This document shows positions 25,030 to 34,151 of a DNA stretch of 64,000 nucleotides, piece by piece; position 1 is the stretch's first letter, and each line of letters opens with the position of its first letter. Made by a program: the position numbers and the translations under genes. The notes below the pieces were generated by a model. That model saw only the letters and a list, made by a program, of their open reading frames with translations, ran no database searches and was not told the origin of the DNA. Origin of the DNA: an uncultured Dokdonia sp. (GTDB lineage: Bacteria > Bacteroidota > Bacteroidia > Flavobacteriales > Flavobacteriaceae); assembly GCF_947492815.1 (NCBI RefSeq), contig NZ_CANLOB010000001.1, positions 248,001 through 312,000 on the forward strand, written 5' to 3'.

Positions 25030-27948
25030 TTAAGCTATTTGCCTTTTGGCAAGTGTTGAGAACAGGCCGTCATTTTCAATAAGTTCATCATAGGTTCCTG
25101 ACTCTACGATCGTCCCTTTATCCATCACATAAATTCTGTCTGCATTTCTGATGGTACTTAAACGATGTGCAATGACAATTCTAGTCGCTTGTAAATTATC
25201 TAAGCTTTCTGAAACGATATTTTGTGTATGATTATCTAAGGCGCTTGTCGCTTCATCCATATATAATAGACGTGGTTTGTGAGCAATAGCTCTTGCAATC
25301 ATTAATCGCTGTCTTTGTCCTCCTGAAAATGTGCTTCCGCTTTCACTCACCATGGTATGCATTTCCATAGGCATATTTTTTATGTCCTCTTCCATCCCCG
25401 CCATTCTAGCAGCTTCCCATGCATCATCTAAACTAAGTTCTGAGTTACCAACAATATTTTTATAAATACTTCCAGCCATTAGGGCACCATTTTGAAGTAC
25501 TACTCCAATTTGACGTCGTACTAAATCTTTATTCATAGAGTCAAAGGCATTACCGTCATAATACACAGATCCAGCTTCTGGTTCTTCAAATCCTAATAAA
25601 ACTCTCATAACTGTAGATTTTCCAGAGCCAGAAGGTCCAATAAAAGCGACCATTTCTCCTGGATTAATCTTTAGAGACACATCATTTAAAACAAGTGGTT
25701 GCTCTTCATTATATCTAAAGGAAACTGAATTAAGCTCAATACCTCCTGCTAATTCTCCTGGATCTACACTATCATCACTAGACTCTGGTGTTTCTTCTAA
25801 AATAGGCTGTACACGTTCATAAAGTGTGATAATATTTAATGAAGAAATTAATGACATACTCATACGCAGTGCATCCCCTAAAAACTGACTAAAAGCACTC
25901 ATAAAAGCCATAAATGCCCCTACAGAAATAAGACCTACACTTGCAGTTGTAGCTGTCGTATAGACGTAATAAATAAAAGAGAAGAAAAAGACTTTCGTCA
26001 TCAAAGGATAAGAAGCGTTAAAAACTTCAATATAGTTTTGATAACTTCCAGATTTAAATCCAAGTTTTTTCAATCTAGAAAACTTGGTTGCCCATAATGT
26101 AAATATTCGTTTTTCTGCTCCTGTGATACGAATTTTAGTGATTCCAGAGAGAAACTCAAATAAAAACCCTTGAATAGCACCATGCTCGTTAGAAATATCC
26201 CGGTCCTGTTGTAATTTAAGCCACCCAATACTTGCAATAAATATAACCGCAATAACAGCCAGACCTACTCCAATCCAGGCAAGACCTGTATCATAATAAA
26301 AGAGCAATCCTAAATTCACAATAGAAAATGTTCCGCTAAGCACTGCTGTTAGTACCGTATTAGAAAGAATTTGTCTAATCGTATTAATACTAAGCGCTCT
26401 ATTGGTAAGATCTCCTGAAGAGTATTTCTTGTAGAAAGAAACTGGTAATCTCAACAAATGATCCATGACTCCTCCTTGTAGATTAAGGTTTGATTTAGTT
26501 TCCACCCGTAACTGAAGTACTCCTTGTACTAATTGTAATAAAGCAGAAACAATACCTATCATAAGCATAATGGCAAAAACTTCTATAAGCATTCCTCTAT
26601 CTGCTGTAGGAATAACATCATCAAACATAACCCCTGAAAGGATAGGAACCAGTAATCCTATGAGACTTCCAGATAATGCGGCAAGAATTAAGAATTTTGC
26701 ATCTTTTTTAACCCCCTGAATTGCAAATTCCCATATTTTCTTTACCGCATCCATTTTTTTATCAAACGCAAAGAAAAACATATATGCTACTGGCTCCAAT
26801 GACTCTGCAACTGTATTTGTAACCGTTTCTTCAACTCCTGTCTCAGGGTTTTTATAGCTGTAACTTTGCGCTGTTTTTTGAATCAAAGCGACCGAGTGGT
26901 TTCCTTCCTTTGTAAATGCTAGGATATGTCCATTTTCATCTTTCCACCAGGTGCCTCTTAGTATAATCTTACGAATACGTACATTGGAAGCCTGTCCTAT
27001 TGCAAAAAGCTGATTTGTTAGACTATCTTTATAAGAATCCATATATTTTGGAGTCTTAAAATCGAAACCTACTTTATCTCCTATTGCCTGACATGCAGCA
27101 AACAAATCACTATCTGTATTAAAAGATGAACCTTGAGTTGAAGTTGATTTAGAGCTCGCTGTATCTGATGGGATAATTCCTCCTAAATCGCGTAATGTTT
27201 TATTTAGTTTTTGTCCATCAGTTGCAATTTTAGAAACAATACGTTGCTTTTCTTGTTCTCTTGAAGTTACCTCATCTTCAATAATCTTTTTATAAAAATG
27301 TGTTTGAAGATTTTTTAAGGAAAGCATAAAGTAAATCTCATCTTTAAGCATTTCTCTAGTACTTACTATATCAAAGGCAGTTTCTTTTTCTAATGCTTTC
27401 ACCCAAAGTGAATTACTCACAACAGTATGAAAATCAGGACTTGAATGCGCATGTTGCTCAGAAGAACCTCCGTATATAGAGGCACTACCATTCGTAAGTT
27501 TACACCAAACAATACCTTTATACGGATAACCTATTTCATCTTTAGATAATACGATCTCAGACTTGTTTTCCAATTGCGTATATACTCTAGGAATATTTGC
27601 ACGATGAAGTCTTTCTGTTACATTTGAAATCCACTTTTCTATATGAAACTTTAAAAACGTATGATCTACTCCTATTAATTTATTTTTATCAAGCTCTAAT
27701 AATTTTGCCTCTGAGCCCATTGCTAAGAGTCGTATTCCTTCTTTTAGAGGCTTCACTAATAAACTAAATAAGAGTTCTCCCTTTTTTGCTCTGTAGAGAT
27801 AGGTGAGTCTACTTTTATAGTTTCCGTTTGCATCTATATTTACATAAAAAATATCTACCTCGCCAGATATGACCATCCAGAATTTATCGTGACTGTCAAG
27901 AATCATTGACTCACTTGCTCCTATATTAATTTTTTTATTTTCAGTCAT
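25030..27948 (-). CDS. NHLP bacteriocin export ABC transporter, permease/ATPase subunit
   Basis: A 972-residue ABC exporter of the NHLM type (TIGR03797-like). Residues ~1-250 are cytoplasmic and begin with a cNMP-binding-like cupin segment ('DKFWMVISGEVDIFYV') and a second beta-rich part. A peptidase-like pseudo-domain follows, then the ABC membrane domain (~420-720) and the ATPase with Walker A 'GPSGSGKST', signature 'FSGGQRQRL', Walker B 'LLYMDEATSALD' and H-loop 'IVIAHRLST'. It pairs with the C39 subunit encoded 5 nt upstream, so the two probably form a heterodimer. The N-terminal domain hints at ligand-gated export. Confidence 0.9.
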   Translation of the reverse strand: MTENKKINIGASESMILDSHDKFWMVISGEVDIFYVNIDANGNYKSRLTYLYRAKKGELLFSLLVKPLKEGIRLLAMGSEAKLLELDKNKLIGVDHTFLKFHIEKWISNVTERLHRANIPRVYTQLENKSEIVLSKDEIGYPYKGIVWCKLTNGSASIYGGSSEQHAHSSPDFHTVVSNSLWVKALEKETAFDIVSTREMLKDEIYFMLSLKNLQTHFYKKIIEDEVTSREQEKQRIVSKIATDGQKLNKTLRDLGGIIPSDTASSKSTSTQGSSFNTDSDLFAACQAIGDKVGFDFKTPKYMDSYKDSLTNQLFAIGQASNVRIRKIILRGTWWKDENGHILAFTKEGNHSVALIQKTAQSYSYKNPETGVEETVTNTVAESLEPVAYMFFFAFDKKMDAVKKIWEFAIQGVKKDAKFLILAALSGSLIGLLVPILSGVMFDDVIPTADRGMLIEVFAIMLMIGIVSALLQLVQGVLQLRVETKSNLNLQGGVMDHLLRLPVSFYKKYSSGDLTNRALSINTIRQILSNTVLTAVLSGTFSIVNLGLLFYYDTGLAWIGVGLAVIAVIFIASIGWLKLQQDRDISNEHGAIQGFLFEFLSGITKIRITGAEKRIFTLWATKFSRLKKLGFKSGSYQNYIEVFNASYPLMTKVFFFSFIYYVYTTATTASVGLISVGAFMAFMSAFSQFLGDALRMSMSLISSLNIITLYERVQPILEETPESSDDSVDPGELAGGIELNSVSFRYNEEQPLVLNDVSLKINPGEMVAFIGPSGSGKSTVMRVLLGFEEPEAGSVYYDGNAFDSMNKDLVRRQIGVVLQNGALMAGSIYKNIVGNSELSLDDAWEAARMAGMEEDIKNMPMEMHTMVSESGSTFSGGQRQRLMIARAIAHKPRLLYMDEATSALDNHTQNIVSESLDNLQATRIVIAHRLSTIRNADRIYVMDKGTIVESGTYDELIENDGLFSTLAKRQIA

Positions 27949-27953
27949 GATTT

Positions 27954-30143
27954 TTATTTTGAGCTAATTAAATCGGCATAAAGCCCGTTTTTACTAATGA
28001 GTTCTTCATGAGTTCCTCTCTCCTCTATTTTCCCATATTTAAGAACAATAATTTCATCACAATCTTTAATGGTACTTAGGCGGTGAGCAACGATAAGACA
28101 AGTACACCCTCTTCGTTTGATATTATCCATCACAAGCTTTTCAGATTTTGGATCTAAAGCACTTGTTCCTTCATCCATAACTAGGATGGATGGATTTAAA
28201 GTGAGTGCCCTAGCGATTTCTAATCGTTGACGTTGCCCACCACTAAAGTTCGCACCACGCTCAATGACTTCACTATCGTATGCATTTACTCTTGCTGCAA
28301 TGGTTTCGTGTATCTCTGCATCATGAGCAGATTGAATGACCTGACCTTCACTTACACGTTCATCCCAAAAAGAAATATTTTCTTTAATAGTTCCGTTAAA
28401 AATCAATACATCTTGATCTATGACGGCTACAGATTCGTTGATGACATGCCTTGGAATATCTCTTTTTGATACACCATCAAATAAGATATCTCCTTCCCAA
28501 GGATCATATAACCCCGCAACAAGTCTAGCAATAGTAGATTTACCACTACCAGAACCTCCTACCAAGGCAACGCGACTTCCTGGTTTGATTTTTAAACTAA
28601 AATCTTCAATAAGTGCAGGCATTACTCTACTATACCCAAAAGAAAGGTCCTTTATCTCTAAATGTCCCATAAGTTTTTCTGCCACTACAGGGGTATCATT
28701 AGTATCTTGATCTTCTTTTGTTGCAAATTCACTAGAAGTTTCATAATTCAGAACATCGTCTATACGTCCCATATCTCCTTCTGTTGTTTGAAGCATACTT
28801 CCAACAGAAACTAATTTATTTACAGGTCCCATAAAGTTATTCATCAGGTATAAAAATGCAACGAGCATACCCAATGTCATTTCTCCATCCATAACCCTCA
28901 TGGCACCTACTCCCATAATCAGAGTAGTATTAAGAGACATCAAAAGTGGCGGGATGATATTCAATTTTGTTGTTAACCATCCTAACTCTTGTTGTGCATT
29001 AATTACTTTTGCTAAATACCCTGACCAATTCATAAAGAAATCATTCTCTCTTCCAGAAGCTTTTAATGTTTCGATCATACTAATTCCAGAAGTGGTGGTT
29101 CCTAAGAGCTTTCCATTTTCATTAATTAATCTTCGATTACCATCTTTTCTAGCTCTAGACACATATTGTAATGCAAATACATTAATAGCTGCCATAACGA
29201 TACCTATACTTGTTAGCAATACATCATATGAAAACATGAGTACAGCGTAAAAGACAACAACAATGGCATTAAGAGCTGCATTTGCCAATTCTCCACTTAA
29301 CAGTCGAGCTACTTTATCATTAAGGCTTACACGACTACCCACTTCACCACTACTTCTTTGGGTAAAAAATGCAATAGGTAAATGGAATACATGCCATAAG
29401 AACTTACTGGAAGTCGTAAGTGCTAACTTAGTTTCCATACGTAAGAGATAATACTGCTGTATAAAGACGGTTGCTCCATTAAGTAGTAACATTCCTCCCA
29501 TGATAAGGAGTAATGGCATTACAAATCCAGAAATTTGATTTACTAGATATTTATCAATGAATATCTGTGTAAATGATGGTATCACTAACCCAGGAATAAC
29601 TAAAAACAAACTAGCAAGAATGATGTATATCACACTCATTTTGGAACTTGAAACTCTTGATGCAAGTGCTGGCATGAGGCCTTTTTTCTCATTTCCTTTC
29701 TCAAACTCCTCGGTAGGTTTGAAGGTCATAACAACCCCTGTAAAAGCATCATCAAACTCTTGATGACTTACGTGATAACGACCTCCTGCAGGGTCACTCA
29801 AGTAGACTTTATCCTTTGTGAATCCTTCTAAAACAAGAAAATGGTTAAAATTCCAAAATATAATTGCTGGCATTTTTATTTCCTTGAGTTTTTCTATGGA
29901 TTTTGCATAGCCTTTTGCTTCAAGGCCATATTCGCGCGCGGCTCTTAAAATATTTGTAGCCTTGAGCCCATCTCTGGATACTCCACAGGAAATTCTCAAT
30001 TTTTCTAAAGGGACAAATTTTCCAAAATACCCTAGAATGATACTAAGCGCTGCTGCTCCACATTCTACCCCTTCCATTTGAAGGACGGTAGGTGTTTTTA
30101 CAACATTCTTTTTATTATTTATAGGAAGAAGGTTTGCTATCAT
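27954..30143 (-). CDS. NHLP bacteriocin export ABC transporter with C39 peptidase domain
   Basis: A 729-residue peptidase-containing ABC transporter (TIGR03796-like). The N-terminal C39 domain has catalytic Cys28 in 'QMEGVECGAAAL', His101 in 'NFNHFLVLEG' and Asp117 in 'LSDPAGG'. Six membrane helices span ~165-450 and the ATPase has 'GGSGSGKST', 'FSGGQRQRLEIARAL', 'LVMDEGTSALD' and 'LIVAHRLST'. It should cleave leaders after a double Gly and export the core; seven precursors in the locus end their leaders in GG. It lies in a five-to-seven-gene operon with HlyD, TolC and a second ABC protein. Confidence 0.95.
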   Translation of the reverse strand: MIANLLPINNKKNVVKTPTVLQMEGVECGAAALSIILGYFGKFVPLEKLRISCGVSRDGLKATNILRAAREYGLEAKGYAKSIEKLKEIKMPAIIFWNFNHFLVLEGFTKDKVYLSDPAGGRYHVSHQEFDDAFTGVVMTFKPTEEFEKGNEKKGLMPALASRVSSSKMSVIYIILASLFLVIPGLVIPSFTQIFIDKYLVNQISGFVMPLLLIMGGMLLLNGATVFIQQYYLLRMETKLALTTSSKFLWHVFHLPIAFFTQRSSGEVGSRVSLNDKVARLLSGELANAALNAIVVVFYAVLMFSYDVLLTSIGIVMAAINVFALQYVSRARKDGNRRLINENGKLLGTTTSGISMIETLKASGRENDFFMNWSGYLAKVINAQQELGWLTTKLNIIPPLLMSLNTTLIMGVGAMRVMDGEMTLGMLVAFLYLMNNFMGPVNKLVSVGSMLQTTEGDMGRIDDVLNYETSSEFATKEDQDTNDTPVVAEKLMGHLEIKDLSFGYSRVMPALIEDFSLKIKPGSRVALVGGSGSGKSTIARLVAGLYDPWEGDILFDGVSKRDIPRHVINESVAVIDQDVLIFNGTIKENISFWDERVSEGQVIQSAHDAEIHETIAARVNAYDSEVIERGANFSGGQRQRLEIARALTLNPSILVMDEGTSALDPKSEKLVMDNIKRRGCTCLIVAHRLSTIKDCDEIIVLKYGKIEERGTHEELISKNGLYADLISSK

Positions 30144-30176
30144 TGTCTTACGTTTCTAAAGGGTTGAAAAAATAAA

Positions 30177-31436
30177 TTAATAAAGGTCAAAAAACTTCTT
30201 AAGAGCAGGTACAACAATGGCAATAGGAGGTTCAGATTTTACGGTGACTTTCCCCATACAAGAAGTACCTTCATTGATAAGTACTTCTGGTCCTTGTGCG
30301 GACGTCCATTTGAATCCGCTATAGGCATTTGGATCTTTTTCAAACTCTACATGTACTTCAAAAGGAGCTCCCATACCGATAAGACCTTGAACTAATTGAT
30401 CATTTTTTACAGAAGTCATCATTCCTTGCTGTGTAATTGGAAAATCTGACACATAAGTAACTTTAGCTTTCATAAATCCGTAATCTTGTGGCTGTACTGT
30501 TGATGGGGCCACTAAAGCTTCCATTCCTACCTTGATTTTTTTACCATCTTGAGAAGGTATATACAAGATGCCTCTCAGGTTACCATCTGCTTCATTTTGA
30601 TTTTTAAGTTTAAAAAGAGGAGTGCCTTGACCTACAATGATTCCTGCATCTGTAAGTACTTCTACCACTTCTCCATCATAAGGACTTGTGATGTTAGATT
30701 GCACTTCATAACGTTCATTAAGTTGTGCTACATTACGCTCTGCTTGCGCAATACGCTGTTCAATGACATCTCTTTTTTGTTCGGCATCAAAATCAAGGTT
30801 TAATTTCTGAGAAGATGTTTGAGCCATTTGCGCTTTAAGACTCTCTATCTGATTTCTAGCAGCTTCAATTTGTTGTTCTGTATTTACAAGCTGTGTTGTG
30901 GTAATCAGGCCTCTCTTTCTAAGCTCGTTTTCTGTCTCCAATTGATTCTTCAAAAACTCCATATTTTTACGTTGTGTACCAATCTGGAGTTGTATGCTAG
31001 ATCGCTGTTGTGAAATAAATTCACCTTGCAACCTACTATCCTGCGAACCAAAAGATTCTAATTGTTTCAATTGATATTTGCGCTCTTCTAACAGTGCTTT
31101 GGCTTCTTCAATTTGTTGCCAGAGTTCCGGCTGCTGTATTGTAGCAATAACATCGCCTTCGTGTACTTGATCCCCTACCTGTACATTAAGATCTATAAGT
31201 TGTCCTCGTGACGTTGCTACTACTTCGTGAACCTCTCCTCCAAGGAGTACACCCACAACATTTAATTTGGTTTTTACATTCCCTCCAAAAGACCAAATAA
31301 TGGCTGTAACCAGTATAAGGGTTATGGCAGTAAGTGCTATCCATGCTTTAGGTCCGGTAACCTTAATCATTTGATCCAGTTTCTCTGGAGTAGAGAGCTT
31401 CTCTAGTGCTGATTTTCTAAAAAACGTAGGTGGCAT
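30177..31436 (-). CDS. HlyD-family adaptor of the NHLP export system
   Basis: A 419-residue membrane fusion protein (TIGR03794-like). It has one N-terminal transmembrane helix (~33-52), a lipoyl-like beta domain ('GQLIDLNVQVGDQVHEGDVIATIQQPELW'), a long coiled-coil hairpin (~105-255) that reaches toward TolC, the returning 'ITSPYDGEVVEVLTDAGIIVGQGTPLFKL' half-motif and a beta-barrel domain. It bridges the inner-membrane ABC exporter to the outer-membrane TolC encoded next to it. Confidence 0.95.
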   Translation of the reverse strand: MPPTFFRKSALEKLSTPEKLDQMIKVTGPKAWIALTAITLILVTAIIWSFGGNVKTKLNVVGVLLGGEVHEVVATSRGQLIDLNVQVGDQVHEGDVIATIQQPELWQQIEEAKALLEERKYQLKQLESFGSQDSRLQGEFISQQRSSIQLQIGTQRKNMEFLKNQLETENELRKRGLITTTQLVNTEQQIEAARNQIESLKAQMAQTSSQKLNLDFDAEQKRDVIEQRIAQAERNVAQLNERYEVQSNITSPYDGEVVEVLTDAGIIVGQGTPLFKLKNQNEADGNLRGILYIPSQDGKKIKVGMEALVAPSTVQPQDYGFMKAKVTYVSDFPITQQGMMTSVKNDQLVQGLIGMGAPFEVHVEFEKDPNAYSGFKWTSAQGPEVLINEGTSCMGKVTVKSEPPIAIVVPALKKFFDLY

Positions 31437-31448
31437 AGTATATATATT

Positions 31449-33014
31449 TTAATTATTATTTGGTATTGTATAGAATGTTTCTTGCTGTAAAGAACTGATC
31501 GTATTCGCATCATTTTTTGTAAGTAATGTCCCTGTTTCAAATCTTAGATTTAATAACGCAACAGCATATTGTTGTTCTGCCCTTAAGTACTCTAAATGAG
31601 CAAAAGTCAATCTGTCTTGAAAAAGAATTAAATTTAGTAAGGTCGTTAGCCCATTTCGAAATCTAACTTGTTCATTTTCAAATACACGACTAGAAAAATC
31701 TAAAGACTCTTTTGCTTTTTTAACAATAACTATTGTATTTTCAAGATTATTGAGCGCAATACTAACATTGAGATCAATATTACGTACCAGGTTATCGTAT
31801 GTAATTTGCTGATCTTGTACTGCTATTTCGCTTAAAGCGAAATCAGCTTTAGCTCTATTATTATTGACAGGAACAAAGAAATTTAGGCTGAGACCAGCTA
31901 CTTGATTACGTCCTTGCCTATTGCCTAAAGCACTAAAAAACTGCTCTACGCCACCATCACTAGCTTCGCCTCGATAGGTAAAAAAACCTGTAAGATCTAA
32001 TTGAGGGAGTTTACTATTTCTAGCTGCTTTACGCTGAAGATCTAATCCTTCTTGAATACGTTGAACTGCTGAAATATCTGTTCTTTTTTTTCGCGCAAGC
32101 GCTATCATATCTCCTACTTGAATAGTCTGGTCATTTGTAGTTGGAAAACGATCTAACGGATTTCCTATAGTTTTACTTTCTACCTCACTAATCCCTACAA
32201 CTCTTCCCAAATTCAATTTTGCATTATAAAAATTCTGCTTGGCAGCTGTTGTTTGACGTTCTTGATCTGCAAGATCTGCTTGAATTTGAAGTAAATCTCC
32301 TTCTGGACGCTTATCTGCTTTTACAAGTTCTTGTGTGATATCTAGCACATTGCGAACACGACTTTCGTTAGCTTCAAAAATTTTCAAACTTTCATAAGCT
32401 CCTACATATTGCCAGTAAGCCGTTCCCATTTGTAAAATTTCAAAGGCATTATTTAACGTATTATTTTCTTTAGTACTTTCAATAGTGAGTTGCGCTGCTT
32501 TTTCAAAAGCTGTAACAACACTTTTTCTATTCCCTCTTAAAAGAGGTTGTGTCAGAGATAACGTTGTAGACGTTGCGTGATTGGATATATCTGCTCCTAC
32601 TTGTTGATTAAATCTATCCAGCGGAAAGTTGTCAGATATACCTGAGTAGTCTGTACTTATATTTGCAATAAGACCCGTTCTAAATCTCTTTTGAAGTCCA
32701 AAAGAAAGACCCGTAGTATTGGTCTCTAATTTTTCTGACAGAAAAGCGCTTCTTGGATCTGCATCAAATAAAGTAAGCTTATTCCTACTCAAACTAAATC
32801 CAGAAGAAAGTTCATAGTCAAAAATACTTTTTTGAGTACGATAATTTGCTTCAGCCTGATTGACAAGGAGATTATTCTGCTTTACAATAGGACTCTGATC
32901 CAAGGTAAGAGCAGCGAAGTTCAAAATACTTCCTTCTATAGTGGTTTGTGCACATACTGTGTATAAACTCAAAAAAAAGAAGTAACAAAATAGTAATGGC
33001 CGTTTTGTTTTCAT
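31449..33014 (-). CDS. TolC-family outer membrane channel
   Basis: A 521-residue outer-membrane efflux protein with a cleaved signal peptide (residues 1-22, ending 'TVCAQTT') and the duplicated coiled-coil plus beta-strand pattern of OEP/TolC proteins ('EKAAQLTIESTKENNTLNNAF', 'VRFRNGLTTLLNLILFQDRL'). It completes a one-step export path with the ABC exporters and HlyD. A palindrome family 2 copy at 31825-31843 encodes FALSEIA within it. Confidence 0.92.
   Translation of the reverse strand: MKTKRPLLFCYFFFLSLYTVCAQTTIEGSILNFAALTLDQSPIVKQNNLLVNQAEANYRTQKSIFDYELSSGFSLSRNKLTLFDADPRSAFLSEKLETNTTGLSFGLQKRFRTGLIANISTDYSGISDNFPLDRFNQQVGADISNHATSTTLSLTQPLLRGNRKSVVTAFEKAAQLTIESTKENNTLNNAFEILQMGTAYWQYVGAYESLKIFEANESRVRNVLDITQELVKADKRPEGDLLQIQADLADQERQTTAAKQNFYNAKLNLGRVVGISEVESKTIGNPLDRFPTTNDQTIQVGDMIALARKKRTDISAVQRIQEGLDLQRKAARNSKLPQLDLTGFFTYRGEASDGGVEQFFSALGNRQGRNQVAGLSLNFFVPVNNNRAKADFALSEIAVQDQQITYDNLVRNIDLNVSIALNNLENTIVIVKKAKESLDFSSRVFENEQVRFRNGLTTLLNLILFQDRLTFAHLEYLRAEQQYAVALLNLRFETGTLLTKNDANTISSLQQETFYTIPNNN
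31825..31843. repeat. Palindrome family 2 copy inside the TolC gene
   Basis: ATTTCGCTTAAAGCGAAAT, a 19-bp near-perfect dyad distinct from family 1, read as Phe-Ala-Leu-Ser-Glu. A second copy lies at 39636-39652. Confidence 0.8.
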
Positions 33015-33026
33015 AGTGTATGGATA

Positions 33027-33548
33027 TTATACCTCTGAAAATTTCTTAAGTATCTCACTAAATCTAGCGCCAGCTCTAGCAACACCATCAAGTATATTGG
33101 TATCTATTAAGTCTGTTTCTTCAGGAGCTCCAAAACCTAATTGATCTGTCGTTTTACGAAGCCTATTAGAAAGAAATAAAGCAAGTCCAAAATAGAAGTT
33201 AGATCTAAATTGTAAATCTTTTTTCATGCGATCTTCAATATGTTTTTTTGAAACAACAAAAACCTCACAATCTTCTGATGCAGTAACAGACACAGAAGGA
33301 GGTCTTGCTTCTAGAAAAGACATTTCTCCTAGAACTTCTCCAGCTCCTATAGAAGCAATCTCGTGTATGTTTGTGATACCATCACGTATGGATAGGTGCC
33401 CAGAAAGCACAATAAATAGATTATCTATAGCTTCACCTCTTGTGATAAGCATTTCTCCTGTTTTTACGGTTTCTTTATGACCGTTGTTAATCATCCATTC
33501 GATATCTCTATCATTAAGATGCCCTAATAAAAAAAGTACGCGTTTCAT
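33027..33548 (-). CDS. Cyclic nucleotide-binding domain protein of the NHLP operon
   Basis: A 173-residue protein with a CRP-like sensor domain (residues ~10-125: 'GEMLITRGEAIDNLFIVLSGHLSI', and the phosphate-binding cassette 'GEVLGEMSFLEARPPSVSV', retaining the conserved Gly-Glu and an Arg nearby) and a helical tail without a helix-turn-helix. It is thus not a DNA-binding CRP but a candidate cAMP effector that could act on the exporter. It is first in the export operon, downstream of a promoter that shares the locus-wide box. Confidence 0.88.
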   Translation of the reverse strand: MKRVLFLLGHLNDRDIEWMINNGHKETVKTGEMLITRGEAIDNLFIVLSGHLSIRDGITNIHEIASIGAGEVLGEMSFLEARPPSVSVTASEDCEVFVVSKKHIEDRMKKDLQFRSNFYFGLALFLSNRLRKTTDQLGFGAPEETDLIDTNILDGVARAGARFSEILKKFSEV

Positions 33549-33577
33549 ATATTTCTAAATATTAAAAATGATGTTGT

Positions 33578-33622
33578 CTAAATGTTATATCAAATTTAGC
33601 AGGGTGATCATGATAGAAACTG
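33578..33622 (-). promoter_or_regulatory. Promoter of the export operon with locus box (degenerate)
   Basis: On the minus strand CAGTTTCTATCATG (33609-33622, 10 of 14 matches to the locus box) is followed after exactly 22 bp by AACATTTAG (33578-33586), 30 nt upstream of the cyclic-nucleotide-binding gene. Same geometry as five other promoters of the locus. Confidence 0.6.
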
Positions 33623-33671
33623 ACAAGTAAACCGAGAAAACTGCCATTTCTATTTTTTAACACAAATCGAA

Positions 33672-33923
33672 TTAAAAATCAGATGTTACATACTGATTTC
33701 TAGGCTTTATAGGAAGGTTTATGTAAATAATAGAAGGGTCCGACTGGTCTTCAACTTGAATACGTATTCCCTTAGGAAAATGACTTGGCTTACCTGTTAC
33801 CTTTTCAATAGTCTGTATAGGGTCTGAAATAAGGCGTTGTTTAAACTCCTCATTATGAAGTGCCGTTTCAATAAGAAGTTGGATAAGACGCTGTGCCTCG
33901 AGTATTTTTTTGGTTACAATCAA
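33672..33923 (-). CDS. NHLP leader-only peptide (no GG, no core)
   Basis: An 83-residue protein that aligns with the NHLP leader of the precursors ('LIQLLIETALHNEEFKQRL', 'DPIQTIEKVTGKPSHFPKG', 'VEDQSDPSIIYINLP') but stops before the E-L-x-x-V-x-G-G stretch, so it has neither cleavage site nor core. It has no ATG; the only candidate is TTG at 33921-33923, and a stop lies a few codons upstream. Its promoter at 33947-33991 fits that start (about 17 nt after the inferred transcription start). It could be an antagonist or docking partner for the machinery. Confidence 0.75.
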   Translation of the reverse strand: MIVTKKILEAQRLIQLLIETALHNEEFKQRLISDPIQTIEKVTGKPSHFPKGIRIQVEDQSDPSIIYINLPIKPRNQYVTSDF

Positions 33924-33946
33924 AGAGGTTTGGTTTAGAGGTTACG

Positions 33947-33991
33947 TCAAAAGTAGCGGTACTTTCATTGATGTAACTGCCAAAAAAACTG
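33947..33991 (-). promoter_or_regulatory. Promoter of the leader-only gene with locus box
   Basis: Minus strand: CAGTTTTTTTGGCA (33978-33991), exactly 22 bp, then TACTTTTGA (33947-33955), a perfect Bacteroidota -7 element (TAnnTTTG). Confidence 0.75.
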
Positions 33992-34048
33992 ATGCCAGAC
34001 AAACTTTACGTCTATTCTATATATTTTTATCTGTTGAAATTTTGAAGT

Positions 34049-34104
34049 ATACGCTTTCGTACTTCGACAGGCTCAGTATAAACTTCACTTTCGTGAAAGC
34101 TTAC
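34049..34104. repeat. Composite degenerate repeat
   Basis: A half of palindrome family 1 (TACGCTTTCG) is followed by ACTTCGACAGGCTCAGTA, a common flavobacterial dispersed repeat, and then a one-mismatch family 1 palindrome core (CTTTCGTGAAAGC, 34088-34100). It lies between the AraC-type gene and the leader-only gene and looks like one repeat inserted into another. Confidence 0.6.
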
Positions 34105-34151
34105 AAAGAAGGAGTTACCTTCACAGAGATTTTAAAAAATCACTTGACAAA

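Noticed and set aside
28227..29763. Several plus-strand frames of 60-116 codons
   Set aside because: All lie antisense to the C39 ABC transporter gene, which has full domain support.
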